Assembly (NCBI GenBank): GCA_013697055.1 | Contig: JACCXK010000195.1 | Span: 1 to 36,213, forward strand | Direction: 5' to 3' | Length of the DNA: 36,213 nt | Origin: Alphaproteobacteria bacterium | Lineage (GTDB): Bacteria; Pseudomonadota; Alphaproteobacteria; Micropepsales; Micropepsaceae | In this document: piece by piece, positions 1 through 6,862 of the stretch | Layout: each line of letters starts with the position of its first letter | Numbering within the stretch: position 1 is the first letter of the stretch | Notes under the pieces: model-generated | The model's input: the letters and a program-made list of their open reading frames with translations, nothing else | Database searches by the model: none | Told to the model about the DNA's origin: nothing | Position numbers and translations under genes: made by a program

Positions 1-459
1 GCCCCGGACATCGCCGACATAGAGATAGCCGCCCTGGAACGCCAGGCCGTGCGGATAGACGAACCCCGCCGCGCCCGGCAGGAAGGTGAAGCGCTGGTCG
101 GCCTTGCCGTCATTGTTGGTGTCGCGCAGCAGCGTGATCTTGCCGCCGGCGCGGGCTTTGTAGTCGCCGCCCGGCTCGGCCAGGAAAATATCGCCATTGG
201 GGGCCACCGCCATCCAGCGCGGAGAACTGAGGTTCTCGGCCAGGACCGAAACCGCAAAGCCCTTGGGGACCTCCGGCATGGTCCCGGCGGGGCGGGGAAT
301 GGTCGCCGGCTCATTGCCCGCCGCCGGGGTGGCATAGGGCTTGGCCAGGGCGGTAGGGGAAATCTGGAATTTCTGCCCCGGATGGTCGGCGGCCAAAACG
401 GCCCCCGTCGCCAGCAAAACAGCGGAAAAGGTGGAAATCATCAAACCCTGTTTGGTCAT
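1..459 (-). CDS. PQQ-dependent sugar/sorbosone dehydrogenase-like protein (5' part only)
   Basis: The reading frame runs from an ATG at 459 to the window edge without a stop, giving the first 153 residues. Residues 1-23 form a signal peptide (MTKQGLMISTFSAVLLATG, then AVLA before ADHPG). The visible mature part reads like the first beta-propeller blade of the soluble glucose/sorbosone dehydrogenase family: PKGFAVSVLAENLSSPRWMA, then a GDIFLAEPGG blade motif, then a calcium-like DTNNDGKAD segment, then PHGLAFQGGYLYVGD. Such proteins are periplasmic and oxidise sugars, passing electrons to PQQ. A purine-rich GGGAGCG lies just upstream of the ATG. It is divergent from the next gene, with only 50 bases between the two starts. 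Catalytic residues lie outside the window, so substrate and cofactor use are not shown. An NHL-type propeller without PQQ is the alternative. Confidence 0.75.
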   Translation of the reverse strand, partial: MTKQGLMISTFSAVLLATGAVLAADHPGQKFQISPTALAKPYATPAAGNEPATIPRPAGTMPEVPKGFAVSVLAENLSSPRWMAVAPNGDIFLAEPGGDYKARAGGKITLLRDTNNDGKADQRFTFLPGAAGFVYPHGLAFQGGYLYVGDVRG

Positions 460-509
460 TTCGCGCTCCCGTTAAAATTCGATTTACCAATCCGGCGCTT
501 ACTGACGCC

Positions 510-944
510 ATGCTGCGCCCTATGCTCTTGGCCGTTGTTGCAATCGCCCTGGCGGCCCTGCCCGGTCGCGCCGCGGAGCATGGCGAGAAAGCCCAAAAAG
601 CGCCAGAGCACAAAACCACCCAGTCCAAGAGCTACATCATGGTGGACCCGATCTATTCCACCATCGTGGCCGACAACCGCCCGGCGGGCATGCTGATGGT
701 GGGGGTGGGGCTGGATATTCCCAACGAGGAGCTGCACGAGGAAGTCAGCCGCTCCATGCCGGTGCTGCGCGACGCCTATATCCGCAACCTGATGACCTTC
801 ACCGCCAATGTGGTGCGCACCGACGCCCAGCCCGATGTCGGCATGATCGCCGACCGGCTGCAGGGGGTGACCGATCGCGCCCTGAAGAAAAAGGGTGCCA
901 AGGTTCTGCTCGCCCAAATCGCGATCCGGGTCACAACGAAGTAG
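510..944 (+). CDS. FliL-like secreted/anchored protein
   Basis: This 144-residue protein starts with a short hydrophobic export segment (MLRPMLLAVVAIALAALPGRA). A charged linker follows (about residues 22-40, rich in E, K and H). The C-terminal domain, about residues 42-144, carries a pattern seen in FliL-type proteins: a strand (MLMVGVGLDIPNEEL), a helix with PVLRDAYIRNLMTF, a long helix over residues 95-125 and a final strand (KVLLAQIAIRV). FliL proteins sit in the inner membrane near the flagellar stator. No flagellar gene is nearby, so a flagellar role is not supported here; many alphaproteobacteria carry such stand-alone paralogs. The family call rests on pattern only. The gene is divergent from the dehydrogenase-like gene and is followed by 170 bases without a gene, then the cyclase gene on the same strand. 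Confidence 0.55.
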   Translation: MLRPMLLAVVAIALAALPGRAAEHGEKAQKAPEHKTTQSKSYIMVDPIYSTIVADNRPAGMLMVGVGLDIPNEELHEEVSRSMPVLRDAYIRNLMTFTANVVRTDAQPDVGMIADRLQGVTDRALKKKGAKVLLAQIAIRVTTK

Positions 945-1114
945 CTCCGCAGCGACTTTATCTTCACCCCCTCCGCCTTCGCATCGCAAGCGATGCTACC
1001 GGGGTCGGCTCGCTTGGCCGCGAGCCTCCACCCACCGCCTGCGCGCTTACGCGCGCGCGGGGGCGGCGGGTCCGTGCTCGCTTCCGGCAATTAACGATAA
1101 TAGTCTCGCCGGGC

Positions 1115-3274
1115 ATGGATTCTCCCAAGCCCGTCATGACCTGGACCCGGCCGCTCAGCATCTGGCTGGCCCCGGCGCTGATGCTGGCGCTGGGCGTGGC
1201 GGTCATCCTGTTCGACGGGCTGGGGATCGCAGACACCGCCGGCAACGCGCTGTTCGACGCCTTCCAGCGCCACACCGCCCGCCCGTTTGTTGATGGGCCC
1301 TTGGCTGTCCGCGCGCTGGAGCTGCCGTCGTTCGATGAAGACACGCTGGTCAAGGTCACCCGCACCCTGGCCGCGCAGGGCGCGAAGATGATTGTGCTGA
1401 CGGCGCCGCTGGAAAGCACCGCTTCGCCCCAAAGCATGGCGGCGCGGCTGCCACCGGGCAGCGATGCGGCCCGGGCCGAGCTGACCAGATTGCCCGAGCC
1501 GGGACATGACCTGGCTGCGGAGATCGTCCAGACCAAGGCCGTGATGCCGGTGGTGCTGGGTGTGGCCGGACGCGAGCCCCACATCATGGCGCGCTTTGTC
1601 TATCGCGGTACGGCCAATCCCTTTGGCCATCTGCCGCAGTTCGGCGCGGCCAGCGGAACGCAGGCCTTGCTGGAAACCAACGCCGCCGGATCGGCCGGCG
1701 TGAACCTGATCCCCGACAGCGACGGGATCCTGCGCCGGGTACCGATGGTGTTCCAACTCGGTAATGCGCTGGTGCCCGGCATGGCGGCGGAAGTGTTGCG
1801 CGTGGCCATGGCCGCGCCGGACATCACCGTCACCAGCAATGAGCGCAATCCCCTCACCTTCCTGGGCGGCACCGGCATCGCCTCGCTGGAAACACCTTCG
1901 GGTCCGGCGCCGACCGACGGCAGCGGCCGCATCCGGCTGCATTACGCCGCCAATATCTCCGAGCGCATGCTCAATCCCAATGCCCTGACCGCGGTGCCGG
2001 TCAAGGACGCGGTGGTGGTGATCGGCAAAGAAGGCCAGACCATCCGCACGCCCTTGGGGACCGCAAGCGTCGCCGGCATCATCAGCGAGAGCATCGAGAA
2101 CCTGGCGGCGAACAGCGTGCTGGTGCGGCCGTCCTGGGCGCGGCTGCTGGAAGCGTTCGTGTTGGCGGCGCTGGGCTTGGGGGTGATCTTCTTGCTGCGC
2201 TTCGGGCTGGGCTGGCCGGCGGCGCTGGTGATGGCGGGTGTGGCGCTGATGGGACTAGCCTCGTGGCAGCTCTACGCCTCGCGTCACCTTTTGATCGATG
2301 CGGCGACACCGGCGCTGTTCCTGGTGCTGGCGTTCGGCGCCGGCGCAGCGGCCTGGATCCAGGACATGCGGCTGGCTTATGCCGGACTGCGCATAGCCTT
2401 TTCGGATTCCCTGCCGCGCGCCACCATCGAGAAGATCGCCCGCCGCCCCAGCCTGCTCAAGCTGGACGGCGAAACCCGCACCATCACCTATCTGGTGTGC
2501 GGCGTGCGCGGGCTGGCCGGGATGGCGGCAACCTACAAGGACGACGCGGCGGGCTTCACCGCCCTGATGCAAAAGGCGCTGTCGCCCCTGATCGACCAGG
2601 CGCTGGCGCATGGCGGCACCATCGACCGTCTCACCGCTGACGGCTTCGCCGCCTTCTGGAATGCGCCGCTGGACGATGCCGACCATGCGCTGCATGCCTG
2701 CGAGGCGGCCAACGGCATGGCGATCATGTCGGCCCGCGTTACCGAGGAACTGGCGCAGCAGGGCGCAGGCATGTTGGTGGAGATCGGCGTCGGTGTGGCC
2801 ACCGGCCCGGTGATCGCCGGTGGCTATGGCGGCTATGGCCGCATGGTCTATAGCGTCAATGGCGATGCGGTGAACCTGGCGCAGCGCCTGCAGGGGCTGT
2901 CGCATCAATATGGCCCGGCACTGATCGTGGCGGATGAGACGCGGCGGCTGGCCGAGCGCGGTTTTGCCTTTCTGGAAGTGGACACGATCGCGGCGGGCAT
3001 CAGCGATCCGCCAGTCACGCTTTACGCCATCATGGGCAATCCGGTGGCGCGCGCCTCGCCCAAGCTCCGCGCCCTGACCGTGTTCCACGATCATATCTTC
3101 CAGGCGATCCGCAAGCAGCATTGGAAAATGGCGCGCGACCTGATCGCGCAATGCCGCCGCCTGTCGGGCGCCAGCCAGAAGATGTACGACCTGCACCTGG
3201 CGCGCATCGCCTATTACGAAAAGCATCCGCCGGGCGAGAATTGGGATGGGGCGTTTCGGCCAATTTTGGAATGA
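1115..3274 (+). CDS. CHASE2-domain class III adenylate/guanylate cyclase-like protein
   Basis: The 719-residue protein has one N-terminal membrane segment (about residues 10-33), an extracytoplasmic CHASE2 sensor domain (about 35-340), three closely spaced membrane segments (about 345-420) and a C-terminal class III nucleotide cyclase domain (about 450-640). This order is typical of CHASE2 cyclases, which turn an outside signal into cAMP or cGMP. The second metal-binding aspartate is present (D509 in LTADGFAAFW), as are N587 and R591 of the NLAQRL transition-state motif. The first metal-binding aspartate, normally in an L-F-x-D-I-R-G motif, is a glycine (G463 in LVCGVRG), and the usual purine-selecting lysine is R505. 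Catalysis is therefore in doubt and the domain may only bind nucleotide or a partner. No strong ribosome-binding site precedes the ATG; a second ATG at 1136 in the same frame is the alternative start. Confidence 0.85.
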   Translation: MDSPKPVMTWTRPLSIWLAPALMLALGVAVILFDGLGIADTAGNALFDAFQRHTARPFVDGPLAVRALELPSFDEDTLVKVTRTLAAQGAKMIVLTAPLESTASPQSMAARLPPGSDAARAELTRLPEPGHDLAAEIVQTKAVMPVVLGVAGREPHIMARFVYRGTANPFGHLPQFGAASGTQALLETNAAGSAGVNLIPDSDGILRRVPMVFQLGNALVPGMAAEVLRVAMAAPDITVTSNERNPLTFLGGTGIASLETPSGPAPTDGSGRIRLHYAANISERMLNPNALTAVPVKDAVVVIGKEGQTIRTPLGTASVAGIISESIENLAANSVLVRPSWARLLEAFVLAALGLGVIFLLRFGLGWPAALVMAGVALMGLASWQLYASRHLLIDAATPALFLVLAFGAGAAAWIQDMRLAYAGLRIAFSDSLPRATIEKIARRPSLLKLDGETRTITYLVCGVRGLAGMAATYKDDAAGFTALMQKALSPLIDQALAHGGTIDRLTADGFAAFWNAPLDDADHALHACEAANGMAIMSARVTEELAQQGAGMLVEIGVGVATGPVIAGGYGGYGRMVYSVNGDAVNLAQRLQGLSHQYGPALIVADETRRLAERGFAFLEVDTIAAGISDPPVTLYAIMGNPVARASPKLRALTVFHDHIFQAIRKQHWKMARDLIAQCRRLSGASQKMYDLHLARIAYYEKHPPGENWDGAFRPILE

Positions 3275-3350
3275 ACGGGCCCCGCCGGCCAGGACAGCAG
3301 CTTCCATGGGGGGCCGCCCGTTAACCACTGGGCCATGGTTTCTTTGACTC

Positions 3351-3462
3351 TAAGTTGGAGTGGAGCCCTGATTGCCGTGAGGCTGAAGGGCTGTCGGTAT
3401 CTCCATATACCGCCTACCGCCTTAAAGGCTCGGTCCGACTTACCCTCGCGCCGGGCCTTTTT
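3351..3462 (+). ncRNA. Candidate structured small RNA with intrinsic terminator
   Basis: This stretch between the cyclase gene and the convergent dipeptidase gene has no supported protein but dense complementarity. A 9-bp closing stem pairs 3351-3359 with 3434-3442 (one G-U pair). It encloses a 6-bp stem 3364-3369/3387-3392 capped by an inner GCC/GGC stem with a GTGA loop, a 6-bp hairpin 3395-3400/3407-3412 with loop CTCCAT, and a short hairpin 3416-3434 around CCTTAAAGG. The 3' end is an intrinsic terminator at 3427-3462. Several of these stems exclude one another, so alternative folds are possible. A TTGACT at 3345-3350 might be a -35 box. The loop CTCC could pair with Shine-Dalgarno sequences (inference). 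I cannot assign it to 6S, SRP or another known family by eye. Confidence 0.45.
3427..3462 (+). terminator. Intrinsic terminator of the candidate small RNA
   Basis: GGCTCGG at 3427-3433 pairs with CCGGGCC at 3451-3457 (7 bp, one G-U pair, 17-base loop), followed directly by TTTTT at 3458-3462. The T-run is on the plus-strand side only, so it terminates rightward transcription and does not serve the minus-strand dipeptidase gene. Confidence 0.6.
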
Positions 3463-3484
3463 GTTGTGCGGTCAATGCCGGCGC

Positions 3485-4270
3485 CTATACTGGAATAGTC
3501 GCCAGCCCGTAATGCGCACTCGCGCCGCCCGTCAGCGCCGCCCACATCTGGTCGCCCCAGGAAAAATGCCACCATTCATCGGGATGACCGGCAAAGTCTT
3601 CTTCGGTCATCAACCAATGCAGCAGGCGGCGGTTGGCGCGCGCTTCCTGGTCGGAGAAGGAAAAGTTCTGCGGCTCGAGATCCTCGAAGCGGTCGCGATT
3701 GGCCAGCGCCGTGACGTCATCGAACAGCGAACCCATCCACAGCGCCTCGCCGTCTTTCCAGCGCAAGGTCAAATCCACTGCTGCCGCCGTGGCATGGGGG
3801 GCGGGCGATTCGGCGCTATCCGACGGCGCGGCCCAATAGCGTTCCACTTCCTCGGTCAATGCCGCACCCTTCAACATGGGATCGCGGCGCTGCAATTCCC
3901 GCGGCATCCACACGTCATGGAAATAGGCCTGCACCGCGCGCGGCCGCCAGGCGTCAAACAGGAACAGTTCCAGTCCCGCCGCTGCGATGCGCCCGTTCAC
4001 CCGCGCCAGTTTTTCCGCCGCGGTCTTGCGCAGCCACAATTTGTCGGTGGCGCCTTCCACCCGGTGCCAATAGGGCGGGTTGCGGTTGCCGGCATAGAAA
4101 TTCTCGCCTTTGAGCCCGGCCTCCTGTGCCTCGATCACGGCCTCGCCGAACAGAGCGTTGTCGCGGGTGATGGGGATACGGGTGCGAAACCCCCTGCGGG
4201 CCGCGCGCGCTCCGGCCTGGTCGCCGAGGGGACGGTTGCGCAATTCTTCCAGGACGCCGAAAACGGACAT
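3485..4270 (-). CDS. D-alanyl-D-alanine dipeptidase, VanX/M15 family
   Basis: This 261-residue zinc peptidase of family M15D cleaves D-Ala-D-Ala, the terminal dipeptide of peptidoglycan precursors. Visible active-site features are R109 in FLFDAWRP (the transition-state arginine of VanX), the metal ligands H159 and D166 in APHATAAAVDL, and the EWWHF motif at 232-236 with catalytic E232 and ligand H235. The length is somewhat above classical VanX (about 200). The usual GxAxD spacing is kept, but the glycine of SxHxxGxAxD is replaced by alanine. I chose the ATG at 4270 (MSVFGVLEEL); the frame stays open to an ATG at 4360, but that would overlap the divergent gene. No vanH or vanA ligase is nearby, so turnover of cell-wall dipeptide as nutrient or recycling is more likely than glycopeptide resistance (inference). 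No clear signal peptide is seen. Confidence 0.88.
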   Translation of the reverse strand: MSVFGVLEELRNRPLGDQAGARAARRGFRTRIPITRDNALFGEAVIEAQEAGLKGENFYAGNRNPPYWHRVEGATDKLWLRKTAAEKLARVNGRIAAAGLELFLFDAWRPRAVQAYFHDVWMPRELQRRDPMLKGAALTEEVERYWAAPSDSAESPAPHATAAAVDLTLRWKDGEALWMGSLFDDVTALANRDRFEDLEPQNFSFSDQEARANRRLLHWLMTEEDFAGHPDEWWHFSWGDQMWAALTGGASAHYGLATIPV

Positions 4271-4285
4271 TTGCGCTAGACTAGG

Positions 4286-4810
4286 ATGATGGACACGCCT
4301 TCCGAAAGCCCGTACCGCCATGCCCGCCGCGCCTTCATCGCGGCTTGCGAGCATGCGCATCTGGATACGGTGGCGCGGCTCAATCCCGCCAAGAGTCCCG
4401 ACGGCAAGCCGCTATTCATGGATTGCGCCGCAATGGGCCCGCGCGATGCCGCCAAGGCGGTGCTGGTGGTGGCGCAAGGTCCATTGGGGTCGGACATCCT
4501 GATCGCCTTGCTGGAAGCCGGCCTGACCCTGCCGCCGGATGCGCAGGCGGTGCTGGTGCATGCCCTGGACCCAGCCGCCTTTGCCGGGGTGGCGGGCGAT
4601 CCCGGCTGGCCTGCCGCCATGCTGGAGGCCGAGGTGACCGAAGATCTGCGCAAGGTGCGCGACCTGGCGGTGCTGCCGCTGGAATCCGGCGGCCTCGATC
4701 CGATGCCGACGCTGGCGGCCAAATTGCCGGACACCAGGATCAGGGCGTTGCCCGCCGCCGCCAACGCCGACACAGCGCGGGACACGATTGCGGCTTTCTT
4801 CGCCACATAA
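4286..4810 (+). CDS. Shortened DUF2817-like protein lacking metal-binding motifs
   Basis: The 174-residue protein resembles the first half of DUF2817 proteins, which are M14 carboxypeptidase-like: YRHARRAFIAACEHA, then SPDGKPLFMDCAAMGPRDA, then a strand AVLVVAQGPLGSD, then LPPDAQAVLVHALDPAAFAG. In the full family (about 350 residues) the segment after the second strand is a GTHGVEG-type zinc-binding loop, followed later by an N-E-D-N-V-D-L-N-R motif. Here the loop reads AQGPLGSDIL, with neither histidine nor glutamate, and the later motif is missing. It is therefore likely a non-enzymatic remnant or repurposed fragment. The family call is from memory of the pattern and is moderately sure. Its start lies 15 bases from the start of the divergent VanX-type gene, which suggests a shared control region. 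The ATG at 4289 is an equally possible start. Confidence 0.6.
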   Translation: MMDTPSESPYRHARRAFIAACEHAHLDTVARLNPAKSPDGKPLFMDCAAMGPRDAAKAVLVVAQGPLGSDILIALLEAGLTLPPDAQAVLVHALDPAAFAGVAGDPGWPAAMLEAEVTEDLRKVRDLAVLPLESGGLDPMPTLAAKLPDTRIRALPAAANADTARDTIAAFFAT

Positions 4811-4886
4811 AATTTCGGCAACATACTTGCGGCTGCCTGCTCAGGCGCGGATGATTGTGGCTGTTCAACCAACAAGGGGGTTCTTC

Positions 4887-5276
4887 ATGCGCCTGCTTTT
4901 CGCCGCCGTCATCGCCGCCGCCGCCATCTCGTCCGCCCAGGCTGCCGACACGCCGCAGCAGGCCAGCATGAAGAGCTGCGCCGCCACCTGGAAAACCATG
5001 TCGGCCGCCGACAAGGGCAAGACCAAGTACACCGACTATATGGGCACCTGCATGAAGGCCAACGCCACGCCCAAGACGGTCGGCGCCGCGCCCGCGCCCA
5101 CACCGGCGGCCAGCATGGCGATGACCGCCAAGCCCAAGGCCACCGCCGGCGATTCCATGAAGATGGCCGCACCCGCCGGTGGCGGCTCGGCCAAGTGCAA
5201 GGACGGCACCACCGTCACTTACAAGAACCGCCAGGGCACCTGCTCCGGTCACGGCGGCGTCGCAACCTGGATGTAG
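4887..5276 (+). CDS. Small secreted protein with PsiF-like and DUF3761-like parts
   Basis: The 129-residue protein begins at an ATG 6 bases after a strong AAGGGGG ribosome-binding site; the frame is open further upstream but overlaps the previous gene. Residues 1-21 are a signal peptide (MRLLFAAVIAAAAISSAQA). Next comes a short cysteine-containing helix pair (MKSCAATWKTMSAADKGKTK, then YTDYMGTCMKA) that resembles the PsiF repeat of phosphate-starvation proteins. A low-complexity Ala/Pro/Lys/Met linker spans about residues 60-100. The C-terminus (CKDGTTVTYKNRQGTCSGHG followed by GVATWM) matches the DUF3761 pattern of two cysteines and an HGGV motif. All four cysteines fit an oxidising periplasm. 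Function is unknown. Confidence 0.75.
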   Translation: MRLLFAAVIAAAAISSAQAADTPQQASMKSCAATWKTMSAADKGKTKYTDYMGTCMKANATPKTVGAAPAPTPAASMAMTAKPKATAGDSMKMAAPAGGGSAKCKDGTTVTYKNRQGTCSGHGGVATWM

Positions 5277-5303
5277 CCTGGCGCGATAGCCAAAGGAGTT
5301 GTC

Positions 5304-5639
5304 ATGGGTCTGTTCGATGACGTCGCCAGCGCCGTCAAAGGCGCGATCCTGGAAGGCACCGAGAGCGGCGCGCAGGGCATCCTCCATAACGCGCTGGGCA
5401 ACTCGTCGCTGGGCGGCCTCTCCGGCATGCTGGGCCAGCTGCAATCCTCCGGCCTGGGCGACATGGTGTCGTCCTGGACCGGCGGCGGCCAGGGCCAGCC
5501 GATCAGCGTGGACCAGTTGAAGTCGGCGCGGACGCCGGAGCATATCCAGGAAATCGCCTCGTCCCTGGGCATGTCGCCGGACAGCGCCCTGGCGCATCTG
5601 GCCGAGCACCTGCCCATGCTGGCGGGTAAACAGGCCTGA
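5304..5639 (+). CDS. YidB-like (DUF937) protein
   Basis: The 111-residue protein has the features of YidB/DUF937: an N-terminal helix ([15 protein letters not shown]), a glycine- and leucine-rich middle ([20 protein letters not shown]), a [11 protein letters not shown] turn, and a C-terminal helix bundle with [11 protein letters not shown]. The serine-tryptophan and glycine-rich turn followed by I-S-V-D-Q-L is the most typical part of the family. It has no signal peptide and no membrane segment. An AAAGGAG ribosome-binding site lies 5 bases before the ATG. It follows the small secreted protein by 27 bases and ends in a clear terminator at 5657-5694, so the two may share a transcript. The cellular role of the family is not established. 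Confidence 0.8.
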   Translation: MGLFDDVASAVKGAILEGTESGAQGILHNALGNSSLGGLSGMLGQLQSSGLGDMVSSWTGGGQGQPISVDQLKSARTPEHIQEIASSLGMSPDSALAHLAEHLPMLAGKQA

Positions 5640-5656
5640 AAGCCTTAAATCTGCGG

Positions 5657-5694
5657 ACGGGCGCGCACTTTGCCTTGCGCGCCCGTTTTGCTTT
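5657..5694 (+). terminator. Intrinsic terminator after the YidB-like gene
   Basis: ACGGGCGCGCA at 5657-5667 pairs perfectly with TGCGCGCCCGT at 5676-5686 (11 bp, 8-base loop), followed by TTTGCTTT. The T-rich tail is on the plus side, matching the end of the gene at 5639. Confidence 0.8.
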
Positions 5695-5697
5695 ATA
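5670..5697 (+). promoter_or_regulatory. Possible sigma-70 type promoter for tRNA-Arg
   Basis: TTGCCT (5670-5675) and TTTATA (5692-5697) are spaced by 16 bases, about 50 bases before the tRNA. The elements overlap the preceding terminator stem. The match is moderate and based on sequence only. Confidence 0.3.
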
Positions 5698-5745
5698 CGG
5701 GCCCGGGAGCGTCGGCGAGAGCCGGAGCGACCAGAACAACGTGAT

Positions 5746-5820
<75 letters not shown>

Positions 5821-5822
<2 letters not shown>

Positions 5823-5847
5823 TTATTTGCGCTTCGCGCAAATAATG
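5821..5847 (+). repeat. Perfect 12-bp hairpin overlapping the tRNA 3' end
   Basis: CATTATTTGCGC (5821-5832) and GCGCAAATAATG (5836-5847) are exact inverted repeats around a TTC loop. The first two bases are the last C and A of the tRNA CCA. No T-run follows on the plus strand, so it is not a standard intrinsic terminator; a role in 3'-end processing or Rho-independent pausing is possible but unproven. Confidence 0.7.
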
Positions 5848-5982
5848 GCGCAAGCAAGCCCGCCGCGCGCCAGCGACTTGAAGCGGTCGCGCCCGGCAAC
5901 AGGCGCAAATCCTGGAAGCAGACCACGCGCAAAGGCGCAAATGAATGGCGCCGCAAGGCCGCCCGCGCGTCAGCGACTTGAG
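5836..5982 (+). repeat. Imperfect direct repeat pair downstream of tRNA-Arg
   Basis: The segments 5836-5881 and 5936-5982 align over about 46 bases with a few substitutions and small indels; both begin GCGCAAAT, contain AATGGCGC and end with CAGCGACTTGA. The copies start 100 bases apart. A third, shorter GCGCAAAT occurs at about 5905. Together with the hairpin this fills most of the 462-base gap between the YidB-like gene and the TonB-like gene. No coding sequence is supported in 5823-6101. Confidence 0.6.
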
Positions 5983-6101
5983 GGCGGGTGCAGCCGGCAG
6001 CCAGCACAGGCCGCACCGATCGCGCCAAACTGGAACAGCATCAAGGAACCCTGGCACGATCTCGCCATGGTCTTGCCTTAGGTCCATGCTTCACTTCCGC
6101 A

Positions 6102-6806
6102 ATGGAGCGCCCGCAAGCAAGCCCCACCCCCAAGCCAAGGTCCCGCCGTGATCGCGCGCTGGGCTGGGGCTTCACCGTTGTCGCGCATGCGGCGGTGCTG
6201 GCCGCCCTGTTCTGGCCGCGCCACGGCGCACCACAGCCCAAACCGCCACCCGAACTGCAGCTCACCCTCCTGAGCGTGGCCAAGACACCCGAGCCGCCGG
6301 GCCCGCCGGAGCCGGACATGACACAAGCCGCCGAGCAGGCGCCGCCGCCGATGGAACGGCCCACGCCCATGCCGATCCTGGTGAAAGTCACCTCGCCGGT
6401 GCCGGTCGACAATTCCGACATCCTCAGCGAAGCCCAGCTCGCCGGCGCGGCCAATGCGGGCGAAGACGGCGCGGGTGGCGGTGGCGGTGGTTGTGACACC
6501 GCCCGCGCGGTGCAGCAGGCCTTGCGCACCGATCCCCTGGTGCACAACGCGGTGGCCGATGCCGGGCGCCAGGGCAAGGCGATCATGATGTGGAACGGCG
6601 ACTGGGTGCGGTCCGGCGCGCAGGAGGGCAAGGGCCTGTCGGCGGTGCGCCAGGCCATTGTGTGGAAAGTCGCCTTCTCATCGGAGTCCTGCCGCAACCA
6701 GCCCATGCATGGCACGGTGGTGCTGTCGCTGGCCGATGGCGGCACGCGCTTCGCCATCGGGACGGACGCTTGGCGCTGGTCGGACCTGCTGGGCCTGAAG
6801 CGCTAA
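6102..6806 (+). CDS. TonB-like proline-rich membrane-anchored protein
   Basis: The 234-residue protein has a basic N-terminus (residues 1-18), one membrane segment (ALGWGFTVVAHAAVLAALFW, about 19-38), a long Pro-rich periplasmic stretch with many PPP and PEPP runs (about 43-95), a Gly-rich linker ending in six glycines and a cysteine (about 125-131), and a C-terminal domain with two cysteines (CDTARAVQQAL and SESCRNQ) and several tryptophans. The N-terminal half looks like TonB, which couples the proton gradient to outer-membrane transport. The C-terminal half lacks an obvious TonB YP-x-x-A motif, so it may be a different anchored domain. The ATG at 6102 is chosen because it puts the membrane segment near the start; the frame is open from 5988, inside the repeat region. 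No ExbB or ExbD gene is present nearby. Confidence 0.65.
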   Translation: MERPQASPTPKPRSRRDRALGWGFTVVAHAAVLAALFWPRHGAPQPKPPPELQLTLLSVAKTPEPPGPPEPDMTQAAEQAPPPMERPTPMPILVKVTSPVPVDNSDILSEAQLAGAANAGEDGAGGGGGGCDTARAVQQALRTDPLVHNAVADAGRQGKAIMMWNGDWVRSGAQEGKGLSAVRQAIVWKVAFSSESCRNQPMHGTVVLSLADGGTRFAIGTDAWRWSDLLGLKR

Positions 6807-6810
6807 GTAC

Positions 6811-6842
6811 AAAGAAAAAGGGCCGCATCGCGGATGCGGCCC
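6811..6842 (-). terminator. Intrinsic terminator of the OmpA-family gene
   Basis: GGGCCGCATC (6820-6829) pairs with GATGCGGCCC (6833-6842), 10 bp with loop GCG. On the minus strand the stem is followed by TTTTTCTTT. It lies between two convergent genes and may also slow plus-strand transcription, although a T-run is missing on that side. Confidence 0.8.
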
Positions 6843-6862
6843 CTCTCAAAACGTTTCTGTTT

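Noticed and set aside
3351..3462. 6S RNA or SRP RNA assignment
   Set aside because: The SRP tetraloop/GGTCAGGTCCGGAAGGAAGC-type core is absent and a 6S central bubble could not be laid out convincingly, so only a generic small RNA is reported.
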